Source: Megalonaias nervosa
Lineage: Eukaryota; Mollusca; Bivalvia; Unionida; Unionidae
Length of the DNA stretch: 64,000 nt
Reading direction: 5' to 3'
Assembly (NCBI GenBank): GCA_016617855.1
Contig: JAECUM010004348.1
Span: 1-64,000, forward strand
The notes below the pieces were generated by a model that was not told where the DNA came from, did not search any database, and worked only from the letters and a program-made list of their open reading frames with translations. Positions 1 through 10,384 of the stretch are shown piece by piece (within the stretch, counting starts at the first letter, position 1; each line of letters opens with the position of its first letter). Made by a program: the position numbers and the translations under genes.

Positions 1-305
1 AGAGCTTTTAATTCCATTTATTTTGGTGTATGATTGATGTGTGTAATAATGGTTTTAGACAATACAGCCTTACTTCAGGTTCTCCATTAAAAAACACTGC
101 TAGCTCCGCTTGGTCATTTTCACTTGCTGGACATCAGAAGTAAGTCGTAAAAAAAGACCCGACACCTTTTTTTTTTTTCTTCTTCTTTTTATGCATTTTA
201 TATATTTGGTAATTTAATTCATTAATTACACTTATAGAAGCTGGCATTGTCTGGTCTGGCAGAATTAATTTTCCCTATTCTAATAACTGCTAAAGATAGT
301 GTACT
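1..305. other. Intergenic or intronic, no gene seen
   Basis: AT-rich sequence with a T-run at about 169-188 and no convincing open frame, splice-flanked exon or repeat that recurs elsewhere in the window. Confidence 0.5.
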
Positions 306-313
306 TTAATTCA

Positions 314-443
314 CAGGGGCTCGTATTGTTGCTTACAATTTAACTATCAGTCATACATACAGTACGAAATAATACTAGTATTATTTGTAACTATACGTAC
401 GACTGATATTTAAATTGCAAGCAATGATACGAGCCCCCGTGGA
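314..443. mobile_element. Palindromic hAT-like MITE
   Basis: The two halves are near-perfect inverted repeats of about 40 bp, beginning CAGGGGCTCGTAT on the left and answered by ATACGAGCCCC on the right. Flanks TTAATTCA (306-313) and CTAATTCA (444-451) agree at 7 of 8 bases, the 8-bp target duplication typical of hAT elements. It has no coding capacity. Superfamily assignment rests on the CAGGGG end and the 8-bp duplication; the right end (CCCCCGTGGA) has drifted from the expected CCCCTG. Confidence 0.7.
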
Positions 444-522
444 CTAATTCAGGCGCATTTTTTTCTTTCTTCTACTTTCTGAGCACAAAGGAGCAGACAT
501 TTTTTTTTTAGTTACTTTTGTG

Positions 523-772
523 TAGCCCCGAGTGGCCAAGTGGTCTAAAGCGCTCACAGTTACGGATCTCTGCCATCTCACCTCTGCCTGCGTGGGTTCG
601 AGTCTCAGGTTCGGCCAATGTGGGTATGTGAGAAAGCTTGCCAGTAGCTTCTTGTGGGTTGGTGGTTCTTTCCTGGGGGTTTCCCGGGATCTTCCGCCAC
701 CATTTATACTGGCCGCCATTTATAGCCTATCTTGTGCTGAAAAATGGCGTTAAACCCTACAACTACAACAAC
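523..772 (+). mobile_element. tRNA-derived SINE, family A (full copy)
   Basis: The 5' part is a tRNA-like head: A box region GTGGCCAAGTGGTCTAAAG, B box GGTTCGAGTCT. A conserved body follows (GTGGGTATGTGAGAAAGC, GGGTTGGTGGTTC), then a tail GGCGTTAAACCCTAC and an (AAC)n-like end. Flanks AGTTACTTTTGTG (510-522) and AGTTACTTTCGTG (773-785) match at 12 of 13 bases, a target-site duplication. Other copies are at 11806, 24784, 26529 and 43552. The head looks most like a Leu- or Ser-type tRNA (inference). Confidence 0.85.
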
Positions 773-785
773 AGTTACTTTCGTG

Positions 786-1732
786 CTTAGATCATGCACA
801 GTTTCCACAATCACAATATCCAAATAAATTTCAGCCACAGTAAATGAAAGTAACATAGAGGAATATCAACATTCTCTCTACTGTGCATGTTGCAAATATA
901 AACAACTTCACCTTACACCCATAACACCTCTCAGAAGTTGATAATATCCGTAGAGCGTCCCTTACGTCAATATTGTTCTTTGTGAAGAAAAGTAGTTCCA
1001 ATGGCGACGAATAATATCCGAGGCTTCTTTCTGAATTTGACGGAAAAAAGCCGAACTTCGATTGCTAGACTATAGGTGCTCGATTTGAAAATTCGATGAT
1101 TTATTTCCTATGTAATCTTCATAACGTGTGAGTTGCGTCCCTGTAGATAAGCATCCTTGACCCTTACGGAAGTTGCCAAGTCAGATGATAGACTGATTTT
1201 AGGGAAGAAAAATGCGTGACCGCTCAGTGTAAAAGTAGGTAGGTTCACTTTCTGCAATACCTGTCAGTCTCAGAGGTAAATGTTTTCCTACACATGATGG
1301 TTGAGTCACCAGAATTTCAGCAAGTAAAGTTGTCGCCTTTTTTTCAGTTGAACCTATACTCAGTATGCATTATTATTGATTATTCAGTTAGTTTCAGTGG
1401 AACTTTTTGAGTACCCCACCCCCGTCCATATCCATTTACTAGTAGTCCTGTTTTCGTTTGTAACAATCCCCAGCTGAAAAGTATATGTCAACGTGGTCAT
1501 CTAGGTGTATATACCATCTTAAATTGAATATTAATTGTTCTAAAATTTATTACTGAAATATAGGTTAACCAAAACCTATTCAATTCTGATTGTTGAATGC
1601 TCTGTACCATAACTGTCTTCAGTAAACTTCCAGATGAAAATTATTGATTGCTATGGGCTTTTACAATTTAAAAGGTAATAAAGTGGGTCAAGAAAAGAGG
1701 ATGTTGTGTCTAATCACAACAATTAACAGGGT
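786..1732. other. No gene or clear repeat seen
   Basis: AT-rich sequence without an exon-like open frame or a recognised repeat. It contains AATATCCG twice (945 and 1011 regions), too short to interpret. Confidence 0.4.
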
Positions 1733-1896
1733 ATAGTTTGTTCCACATGGTATCAAAAATTTTTCCTATTAATAACATAGTAAATTTTCAGGTCAGCATA
1801 ATTAAATGTAGCTAAAAGCTGTCCAACTATTTACTGGAACAGCCTGGAACAAACCAAAAATTCATGAACAAACCGAACATACTGGAACAAAATAGG
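1733..1896 (+). repeat. Left arm of a long inverted-repeat pair
   Basis: Begins ATAGTTTGTTCC and contains AGTAAATTTTCAGGTCAGC and repeated GGAACA blocks. Its reverse complement aligns, with substitutions and small indels, to 5404-5586. The arms face each other about 3.5 kb apart. No target-site duplication is evident. They may be the termini of one 3.85-kb element or two inverted copies of a short repeat. Confidence 0.6.
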
Positions 1897-2309
1897 TAAA
1901 TAGAAAATACTATTTTATTTTCTGACTTACGTTAAGTATAATTAGTCTCAAAGTAGTTTGGCATGATGATTTGTGATTTATTCAAGACAGTTACATGTGA
2001 ATAATAAAGCTCTCCACAGGTCCACATGATTTGTTTTCAAGGAAAACAGAATTTTATATACTGAACTATTTACAGAGCATTAATTTCTAAATGAAACTGG
2101 GTAATTATCCCAATTCCAAGCAAGCAGTCCTTTTTATCGATATTGTGAAGCAAACATATGCCATAAATCTGCTTAAGCAACAGTCTTTACACAAAAGTTT
2201 TGTAGTTTTTTCACTGAAATAATCTCAAGATTCATCTAAATAATCGGTGTTTTCTGCATCAGTTTCTTGTCTCATTTTAAGTATTTAATATATTCTTGTG
2301 ATTATTTGC

Positions 2310-2468
2310 TTTTCTTTTTACAGGAGAGTGGTACTGGAAATTGATTAGTTGCATCAAATACATTACTATATATGTAACAGACTGTTTCTTTTTTGCAAGA
2401 GAGTGGTACTGGAAATTGATTAGTTACATCAAATACAATACTGTATATGTAACAGATTGTTTCTTTGT
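2310..2468. repeat. Tandem duplication, two ~75-80 bp units
   Basis: Two consecutive units share GAGAGTGGTACTGGAAATTG and the ATATGTAACAGA block, with a few substitutions. The small open frame across it on the minus strand is simply the repeat read twice. Confidence 0.85.
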
Positions 2469-3169
2469 ATGTTTTAATAAGCATCTTGGCTGACACTTTT
2501 ACATAATGTAAGAGCAGATGAGACGTAATTTAAAAAAAATGAGCTTTCATTTTCAATAATTTTGTAGATCAAATGGTCTCGTACCTGAATTATAATTTAC
2601 CAGTGATTGTTATATCAATTAAGAAACTGCTTTTCCATCTATCTGCTCCATAAATGGCATAAGGAGATAGATAGACATACATACAGACATACAGATATAT
2701 ATCATACAACAAATATCACAGTTTTCAACAACTTTGGATCAGAAAAAATTGTCACTGTCTTTACCTTTCAAAACAATAGTTATTCATCATGGGAGATTCA
2801 TGCTGATGATAAGAATAAACTTCGTGTGAGATAATGCTGAATAGCAATAAATTAAGTACAAGGTAAACAAGATAAGAATATAATATTTAAATGCATTGGG
2901 CTAACTGGTAAAAATGAATAACAGTAATTGGTTAATTGTATTAAATGCAATTGATTTAACAGAATGTTTGTACAGCGTACATTGCATAGGTGTCAACCCC
3001 TTGAGATAAAACCCTGTACGCTAGACCAATAAAAACCTTGCAAAGACCAAAAAAACTTTACATGAAAAAATGTATTCATACATTATATAAGAGCAACAGT
3101 TTTAAAACAACAAATGCTATACACAAAGTATTTTTGCACATATTTACATAATTATTTACATTTCTGAAA

Positions 3170-3484
3170 CTTTATTTCATTCCTTTTACTTATAACACTA
3201 TCATCTTCCTGCTTTGGCTGAGCAAAGAAGCTTTTGATGGATGCTTCATTCTTCATTTCAAAATTTCTTTCATGCAGTTTTGTCCTCAAGTGTTCCTCCA
3301 TATCATATATGCCCGATGCCACCACTTTAATGTCTTTACTGCATATTTTACAAAAAGCATGGAAAGATCATAACTTAGATACATCTACAATAACAGGGAA
3401 GACTTTAATCCAATCAGCTTGAAACTTGCCATGACCTCGGTCAGTGTCTTCAAGCTTGCATTTCTTAGAGTTAGGCTCAGCCAT
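3170..3484 (-). pseudogene. BED-type zinc-finger transposase N-terminus, broken
   Basis: Reading from an ATG at 3484, the frame starts MAEPNSKKCKLED. It continues with a WIKVFPVIV stretch, then a C-x2-C ... H-x5-H finger (FCKICSKD ... HLRTKLHERN), then an FFAQPK tail. This is the layout of the DNA-binding N-terminus of hAT-like and related domesticated transposases (ZBED-like proteins). An in-frame TGA at 3370-3368, after about 38 codons, and the absence of any catalytic core make it a relic. It lies inside the 2985-4530 element in the same orientation as that element's right end, consistent with internal deletion of a longer transposase gene. Confidence 0.6.
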
Positions 3485-4387
3485 TTGATGGATGGAATAT
3501 TTCAACTAGATGAAAGAAATAAAAAAAAAAATAATTTAAAAATTTAGATCTGGCATGTGGTATAGTAAGATCTCTCAATTACAAATATGTTATGAATTTA
3601 TATTTTTCCCCATAAACCCCAAGATATTACACCAGGAGCTATCCAAAAATTGATATCAAAGAAATTAAAAAAATTGACAAAGTAGCAGTCCAGAAGTTTA
3701 TACCTCGTAAGCTATTGATCGTTTCTATTAAAATCGCGTATCTGGTGTTTGCAAAGTTATGAATTTGCTATATGGTGTGCTGATTTTGGTCACAAACTTG
3801 ATATAAATTGGCAGTGTTGCATATTTTCGAGCCACGAGAATGATATCACTCAGCATCTGTACTACTTCGGTCATTATGTCCATGCATCTTCCTGTTTGCG
3901 TTACATATCTGACAAACTTAATTCAAAACTATGACAGCACAATAAAATGCCGGTACTAAATTCAGAAGACTATTTTTAATTAGTATATTGTTAAAATTTT
4001 TAATAAATTGACTTTATCTCCACACAGAAAAGTTGGACAAATTACGGTTACACCAGCATGACTGCCACACTATGTAAATATGAAAATTGATGTAAACTTT
4101 ATGCATTTGATAGTAATAAGTATAAATAATAAAATAATAACGTGTAAAATAAGAAAACATACTTACTACACAGGTAGTTAGTCAGTATTAGAAGTCCAAG
4201 TGAGTATCAAATTTCAGAGCAATAAATGACAAAATCTTCACACGCAAAAGTTGAACCATGAATGAAACTCGTTAAATTTTCAAAGGAAGGCGCAGTTTTG
4301 AGTATGATTTGATTGGTTGTTTCGGGCTTCCCTGATCAGGTTGAATTCTCGTTTTAAAAAAAAATTATGCCCAGAGTCCAGGATGCA

Positions 4388-4406
4388 CAAAAAAAAAAAA
4401 AAAAAA
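4388..4406. repeat. Poly(A) tract
   Basis: Run of about 17-19 A residues inside the 2985-4530 element, followed by further A-rich sequence. Confidence 0.9.
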
Positions 4407-5403
4407 TAGTAAAAAAAATAATAAAAATTTGTACGAAAAAAACCGTACAAAACAGTTGTATGGCCGTACACTGGCAAAAATGGAAAAAAACGTACAACTT
4501 ACAGGTAAACCGTACAAGTTGACACCTGTGACATTGTAATAATCATTTTCTGACAGTTCAAAAATAAAGGAAAACAGATGAAACATTAACAAACAAGTTT
4601 ACTGTAGACATTTGCACAGATGTGAGAACACAGTTTTTCTTTTATATATTTTTTCTTCATTTTTATATACATGAAGTAAAGATTGCTGTTAAGAAAATTG
4701 TATATCTGTTAAGTAAAAATGTTACATTGACTGAAAGTGAAACTTCTTGCAAACTCTTTATGTGTTGTAGTCACTTAACTTCTCCACCAGATAAAATATC
4801 TAAAATTTTAATTGCAGTAATTAGATTGTATTTTTAACACAATAATAGCATGTATTGGTATTCCTTTGTATTTCATCACTTTATATGTTCTTAAATATTC
4901 ATTTGTGTTGTTTTGCATGTCTTAAATTTGTACATGCTGAGCAATAAATATGAATCTGATATTTTAACAGACCGTGTTTTTATTTCTAGACAAGAAAATG
5001 AGCATTGTGGACGAATAACAATAATGGCTTATATGAACTATTGCAAACAATCATAATAGACTAACTTACACCATCCGACTACAAGCCGCTACTCACTGAA
5101 ACTTGATTTACACAGATATCCGGCTTACAATGTTCAATGTTTATAATAAACATATCTTAATATATACCATGTAACATAATTTTGGTACTAACATATTTGA
5201 AGTACATTCAAGTTATTGTTCCTTAGTATTCGTTCCCCCTCCTACATCAAAGTATCAATACAAAGGACAAAAAACTTTTAAAATAGCCCAAAGCAAAATA
5301 ACCAACATCAGTATAAAATTAATTGAAATTAATGGAAATAAAATTATAAAAAGTTATAGAAGTAAGTAGAATTTTTGGTGTAACCTTTGTTCTGGTATTA
5401 TCT

Positions 5404-5586
5404 AATTTTGTTCTGGTATGTTCTGGCTTGTTCCAGTTAAATGTCTGATCCAGCTGAAAGTACCTAATTCATTTCACATGAAGTATTTAAAACAGTTGGT
5501 ACTTTTAAATACATTTCATGACGCTGACCTGAAAATTTACTGAATTACAGACAGGAAAAATTAGCATGCTGTTTAGAACAAACTAT
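5404..5586 (-). repeat. Right arm of the long inverted-repeat pair
   Basis: Reverse-complement partner of 1733-1896: it carries GCTGACCTGAAAATTTACTG, then AGGAAAAATTAGCATGCTG, and ends GAACAAACTAT. It also has TTGTTCTGGTATGTTCTGGC, matching the GGAACA blocks of the left arm. Confidence 0.6.
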
Positions 5587-5917
5587 GATCTTTTTTTTTT
5601 TTTTTCCCCCAACATGTGCAGCTTTTGTTGTGATATCACAGTGTGTCTTTTTAGTCCAGTTTGTTATTGAATGCACCTTTAGGCTGACCTCATCCAAAAT
5701 TGTCTTTGACATTGATTTTGTTATATGTGTATCTCGGGACAATGACCTTCTAAGGAATATGGATGTATTAGGATTGAAATAAGGTGAAGAATCGCCATTT
5801 ATAGGTATGTGTAATAAATGTCTAAAAAAAACTACACCCATTACTTAGAGAGTTACGAATTTGTTTTCACTTGTATGACTTGAATGGTGTAGTTTAAAGT
5901 ACACTCAAACTTAGCAT

Positions 5918-6662
5918 TTAGGGATGGGGTCAATCATGATTGTAATCGATTACAGTGTGATATGTAAGTAATAGTAATCATAGATTTCAGATGTTCTATG
6001 ATCATAATTATAATTATCCCTCTTCAGCAGTGCAGTTGCATAGTGTAATCATGATTGCAACCCCCAAAATCACTAATTATATTCTTAATAATTGTAAGAA
6101 TAATAAAATTATTAATAAACAAAAGACGATGACTGTTAACTTTTACAATAAAGAATGGGTAATTTTAGGTGACCATTTGTTAATTCAAAAATCCATATTT
6201 AGTTAGCAACTCTTTTATCCGGTATAAGTAAGCAGTGAAGTAGGCTTCAGATAAATGTCTCATTGTTTCAGCCTTGTTATGGCTGATCTGACAAGATGAT
6301 AACAGAAGACAAGTACTTTTTTTGGCTTCTCAGTAGAAGTCCAGTTACTAAGATGATCATTGATGCCAAGTCCTTTACTTTGTTGATGTGAATGTGATGT
6401 CAACAGTGCTAAGTAGTGCTCATTTGGCATGTTAATTTATGTGTAGATAATTGTCAATAAACATTTACATAGAGTTAAAATTGTTTGTATTTCAGTTATA
6501 TAATTTATGATATCTGCCAAGAGCAAAATAAGGTAACCAGTAGTCATAATCATTGCCTTGTAATCGTAATTGTAATCATGGTTTTGAGATAAAGTGTAAT
6601 CATAATCATAATCATCAGTGCCAAACAACTTGTAATCGTAATCAAGCACCTGTAATTGACCA
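5918..6662. mobile_element. Possible non-autonomous DNA element with AATC-rich ends
   Basis: The left end (GGGATGGGGTCAATCATGAT, then GTAATCGATTAC) and the right end (GTAATCGTAATCAAGC, then ACCTGTAATTGACC) read as diverged inverted repeats rich in TAATC/GATTA. hAT elements with such ends are common in animals. No coding trace or duplication could be confirmed. Confidence 0.3.
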
Positions 6663-6751
6663 ACCTGCACTTCCATTTTCTGTAAATAAAGTTCAGTAGT
6701 AATTGACCAACCTGCACTTCCATTTTCTGTAAATAAAGTTCAGTAGTAACT
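6652..6751. repeat. Perfect or near-perfect 50-bp direct duplication
   Basis: Two adjacent copies of a 50-bp unit starting TAATTGACCAACCTGCACTT and ending near GTTCAGTAG. The copies look identical, so the duplication is recent. Confidence 0.85.
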
Positions 6752-6954
6752 TCAAGTATTTAGTTAGTATATCTCAAGCAGATCTTCCCTGTCCAGTCGT
6801 AGTCTTAATCTGACCTATATGTTGAATAAGGATCAAACATCAAACCCATGTAAAGAATTAAAGCAGTCTATTAAGTTTCCTTCATCTTTTAGAGCTGCTC
6901 AACTCACTGCAGAGTTCTGGTGATGCATCATTTATTGCAGTCTTTAGTTTCCTG

Positions 6955-7345
6955 CTATGAATAAACTGATTGGCACTGGGCACCTTTTTAACGTTCGATA
7001 TCATTGTGGTAGAGAGGGTCCCAAATAGCTGTTATAAATCAGGCTGATGGGCACTGAATTCTTTCTAATTTTTAATATTATGGTTGTAGTTAGGACCCCA
7101 AATAGCCATTATGAATCCGGCTGATTACCGCTGAACCCTTTTTAAGTTTCAGTACCATTGTTGTAGCAAGGACCCCAAATAGCTGTTATGAATCAGACTG
7201 ATTATCGCTGAACCCTTTTTAAGTTTTAATATCATTATTGTAGCAAGGGCCCCAAATAGCTATTATGAATCGGGCTGATTATCGCAGAACCCTTTTTAAG
7301 TTTCAATATTATTGTTGTTGCATGGGCCCCAAATAGTTCCACTGT
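6955..7345. repeat. Degenerate tandem repeat, ~74-bp unit
   Basis: About five diverged units, each with a CTGAACCCTTTTTAAGTTT-like block, an ATTGTTGTAGCAAGG-like block and CCCCAAATAGCTGTTATGAA. Confidence 0.85.
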
Positions 7346-7854
7346 ATTCTAGTTCGGAATGCACAATGGAAATATATGCAGAACATACGGATTTACGCAT
7401 TTTATAAGACTCCGCTTGCTCAGGACATAAAACAAAAAAATAATAATACGGAGATATTGTAAGGAAATCATATGATATTTATTTTAAATTTTGTTTTCTT
7501 TTATCTTTCTTTATACCTTAAAGCCATATGCCATTAGTTAAAGTTATATAAAAATGTATGTAAATAATACATGTAGGTAGGTATGTAGATGAGAAAGGGT
7601 TAAAATGCAGATGTAGTTAGAAGAGTAAATATGTACATGTATGTTAGATAAATCAAGTCGGTAGAAAAGTGTTTGGAAATAGCTACAGTAGGTTGTTAAG
7701 GGCAAGAGATTTTTATGTTAAAGACCATCAAGTGAAAAATTAACAACCAATGACAATATTCTAGCCAGTGATACACATGATGATTGGAACTTTCTTGTAC
7801 TGTTTGTAATTCATGCTGACCTTGAAATTAACTTTTAGATTTTAAATTATTAGG

Positions 7855-8262
7855 ACTCGATGGTCTTAAAACAACTAATAGAAAAGAATGAGAAGCAACA
7901 GGCTCTGTAAAATTCAACAAATAATTCATTTCTTTAGAATACAAAGTGAAAATGTTTTAAAAAAAAAAAAAAAGAAACACAGTATTGTGAATTAAATCCC
8001 AAATAGTCCTTGAATTACAGACACAGGTCCTAATGATTAAAGTTCTGAATATACTTTAGTGGAAATCCAAATTAAATCCAATGCTGGAAGTGTTAATATG
8101 TCTGGTGGCCCATGTGGTGGTCATCTGCCAACAGTCTTTTGTTGGATCACAATAATACAATCCAAGAATATATCCTTAGTTGAAATTTCACTAAAATTTC
8201 AAGTCTCCATTTCCAAGAATGCTATTTTTGAAGAGCATTTTGTATTTCCAGTTTATCAATAA
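7855..8262 (+). repeat. Dispersed repeat R1, copy 1
   Basis: About 400 bp aligned over its length to 42372-42765, sharing GGTCTTAAAACAA, GAGAAGCAACA, CCTAATGATTAAAGTTCTG, CCAACAGTCTTTTGTTGGAT and CAAGTCTCCATTTCC. An internal hairpin, CCAACAG ... TTGTTGG, is present. No coding potential is seen. It could be a solo LTR or a non-autonomous element; the ends were not defined. Confidence 0.75.
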
Positions 8263-8639
8263 AAAAAATCTGAATAAATAATTAATATCAGAGAGCATAA
8301 ATATGGTTCAGATTTTGAGGGTGTTACTTATATGCCACAGACAAAATAAATACTATTTTCTTTGCACTGGAGAAATATTTTAAACATAAATGAAGGAATA
8401 ATAATTCAAAATGTTCATTTGCACATGTTTTCATTACTAGTAAAATTTAAAGGTAGAAATTGTTTCTGGATTGACAGATAAGGAGTACTAACTGCACCCA
8501 CTTAATTTTTTTTTTGTTATTGACCAAACTATTGTTTTTTCTTCTTCAGAATATAATGTCTAATTCTTGCATTTTTTAGTTCAGTTGGTAATAGACTAGG
8601 ATTGCTTATGGGGTGGAAAGTTGTCAGTTGTCTGTCATC

Positions 8640-9640
8640 TGTCTGCCCATTAGCACAAGTTTGCTGTTGCTACTCACAGTAAACTACTTGGATGACTTTA
8701 TACACACCTTCATTCTATGGTATATTTTGTCCTAAATAAATGAAATTGGTGCTGATCAGGCATCCAGTATGGCCTTCAAAGTGGCCATCTGGAAAATATT
8801 GCTTTCACTACTCCATTTGCTTAGATAGTTATATCAACTTGGGATTTTAACTGAAAGACTTCTTATGATGTTATGCTGGTTGTAAATGAAAATGGTGCTC
8901 TTTTGATGTCTAGCATAGCCACCCAATTATGATCTTGAAAATCTTATTTATCACTACCAGTACTTCTTCAGATTGACTGGTCATATGAACATGGGATTTT
9001 CACTGAAAGACTTCCTTATCATGTCTTGTTGGTTTTAAATGAATATGATGCAGAACTGACCTCCACTACAGATATTTTGTGTTATAGATACTTCTCCAAG
9101 ACAGCCGGTCATGTTGACATGCTTTCACCAAATGACTTATTGGTCTTAAATAAAAATGGTGCCAATCTGATATTCAAAATGGTCAGCACAGCACAAAGTC
9201 ACATTGGTCCTAAATTAAAATCATGTGATGTCCTTTTCGAAAATCTTGTTATTGCTACTCTTAAATAGAAACTCATTTTGACATGGGGGTTTCATTAGAA
9301 GAGCTTTACAGTGTCAAGTTGGTCATAAATGAAAATGAAACAATTGAACCTCAGTATGGCTGTCATCTTGAAAGTATTATAATCTCTATTCTGCTGAAAT
9401 GTATGGATATATCAACATGGGGTTTTAACCAATAGACTTCTTAGGATACCTTGTTTTTCCTAAATGCAGATGGTGCCATTTGTACATCCAGTATGATTGC
9501 CATAATGGCCATATTGGTATGGGGTTTTGACTAAAACACTTCTAAAGAAAGTCTGTTTAGTCCTTAATAAAAATGGCATCTATCCTGCATTAAATATGGC
9601 CACCACACAGCAAATCAGAAAATGTTGTTACTGCAGAACA
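8640..9640. repeat. Degenerate ~145-bp satellite, array 1
   Basis: Roughly six diverged units. Each has a block like GGTCATATCAACATGGG, ACTGAAAGACTTCTTATGAT, GGTCCTAAATGAAAATGGTG, CATCCAGTATGGCCACC and ATCTTGAAAATCTTGTTATT. The same unit appears at about 29490-30410, 37330-38510 and 49000-49745. Confidence 0.75.
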
Positions 9641-10174
9641 GTGTCAGATATACTTTCAACATTCAGCATATAAAAGGAAGAAATAGTCTTATGTTAAATT
9701 CCTGGAAATTTTTTTCAACCAGTTGAGCATTGGTCTCTTTGATAGACTCTTGTTATTCACTAAATTTTACTTCTCACTTGTATGTTCCAGAAAATAATGA
9801 TAGTAATCTAAACAACTCCAACAATAATAAGGACTACATCTACTACTACTACTACATTAAAAACCAAAATACTTGTAATTGATAGCAATAGTGCCATAGG
9901 AATTTTGCAGAATTCCCCCACCCATCACTCAGTAGATCCAGTCTAAAATTAGTAACATAGAAGACTTGCTATCCAATCCAGCAGTATCTATCCAATGGTA
10001 GGATGTCTTTCCTTCACTGTGGAACCTTTTTTCTTTAGTTTCCCATGCTTTCTTTTCTCTTTTTTCCTTCATGTTAGAAATCCCACTGAACTGAATCCAC
10101 AGACTTTGCAGTTTGTTTTCTTAGCCAGGTCATCAATAGGCTGTAGTAAATATAACAGTATTGATTACTTACAG
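9641..10174. other. Sequence upstream of the first RABGEF1 coding exon
   Basis: Probably the end of a 5' intron: the coding exon starts right after a TTACTTACAG acceptor, so at least one upstream 5' UTR exon is expected, but I could not place it. A short (TAC)n run lies near 9840-9855. Confidence 0.4.
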
Positions 10175-10384
10175 ATCATCCCTTCATTCAAGCATGACAA
10201 CAACAAAGAAATCAGTCAAGAAGATCCATGTTGAGGAGTCGGACCTACTGTGTAAGAATGGATGTGGTTTCTATGGAAATGTGGCATGGCAGGGCTTCTG
10301 CTCCAAATGTTACAGAGAGGTGTACCAGAATGCAAAACAAGCCCAAATGGAACATGATGCAGCCAGGGAGGGAAAACTCAAGCA
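10175..10384 (+). CDS. RABGEF1: RABGEF1 first coding exon: A20-type zinc finger
   Basis: The acceptor TTACTTACAG precedes a 19-nt 5' UTR; the ATG is at 10194-10196 and the donor after AAGCA is GTAGGA (phase 2). Residues 20-39 form a C-x3-C-x11-C-x2-C A20 finger ([20 protein letters not shown]), the domain of Rabex-5 that binds the Asp58 face of ubiquitin and gives ubiquitin-ligase activity. The aromatic pair after GCG is Phe26-Tyr27, where vertebrates have Tyr-Tyr. The helix after the finger ([15 protein letters not shown]) does not show the acidic motif-interacting-with-ubiquitin pattern found at this place in vertebrates. If the donor were not used, translation would stop at once at TAG. 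Confidence 0.93.

Larger units (their letters stand above)
2985..4530 (-). mobile_element. Non-autonomous DNA transposon with BED-finger relic
   Basis: Ends are inverted repeats: CATAGGTGTCAAC on the left, and GTTGACACCTGTG on the right (its complement reads CACAGGTGTCAAC). Both sides are flanked by ACATTG (2979-2984 and 4531-4536), an apparent 6-bp target duplication. Subterminal GTACGG-like motifs recur near the right end. The only protein trace is a zinc-finger N-terminus at 3170-3484. The 6-bp duplication is not the 8 bp expected of hAT, so the superfamily is left open. Confidence 0.65.

Noticed and set aside
523..600. Genuine tRNA gene
   Set aside because: A and B boxes are present but the acceptor stem does not pair and the sequence continues into a SINE body with a target duplication; the same holds for 15313 and 44413.
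444..753. Overlapping open frames on both strands near the first SINE
   Set aside because: Both are readings of SINE family A; equivalent frames recur in its other copies.
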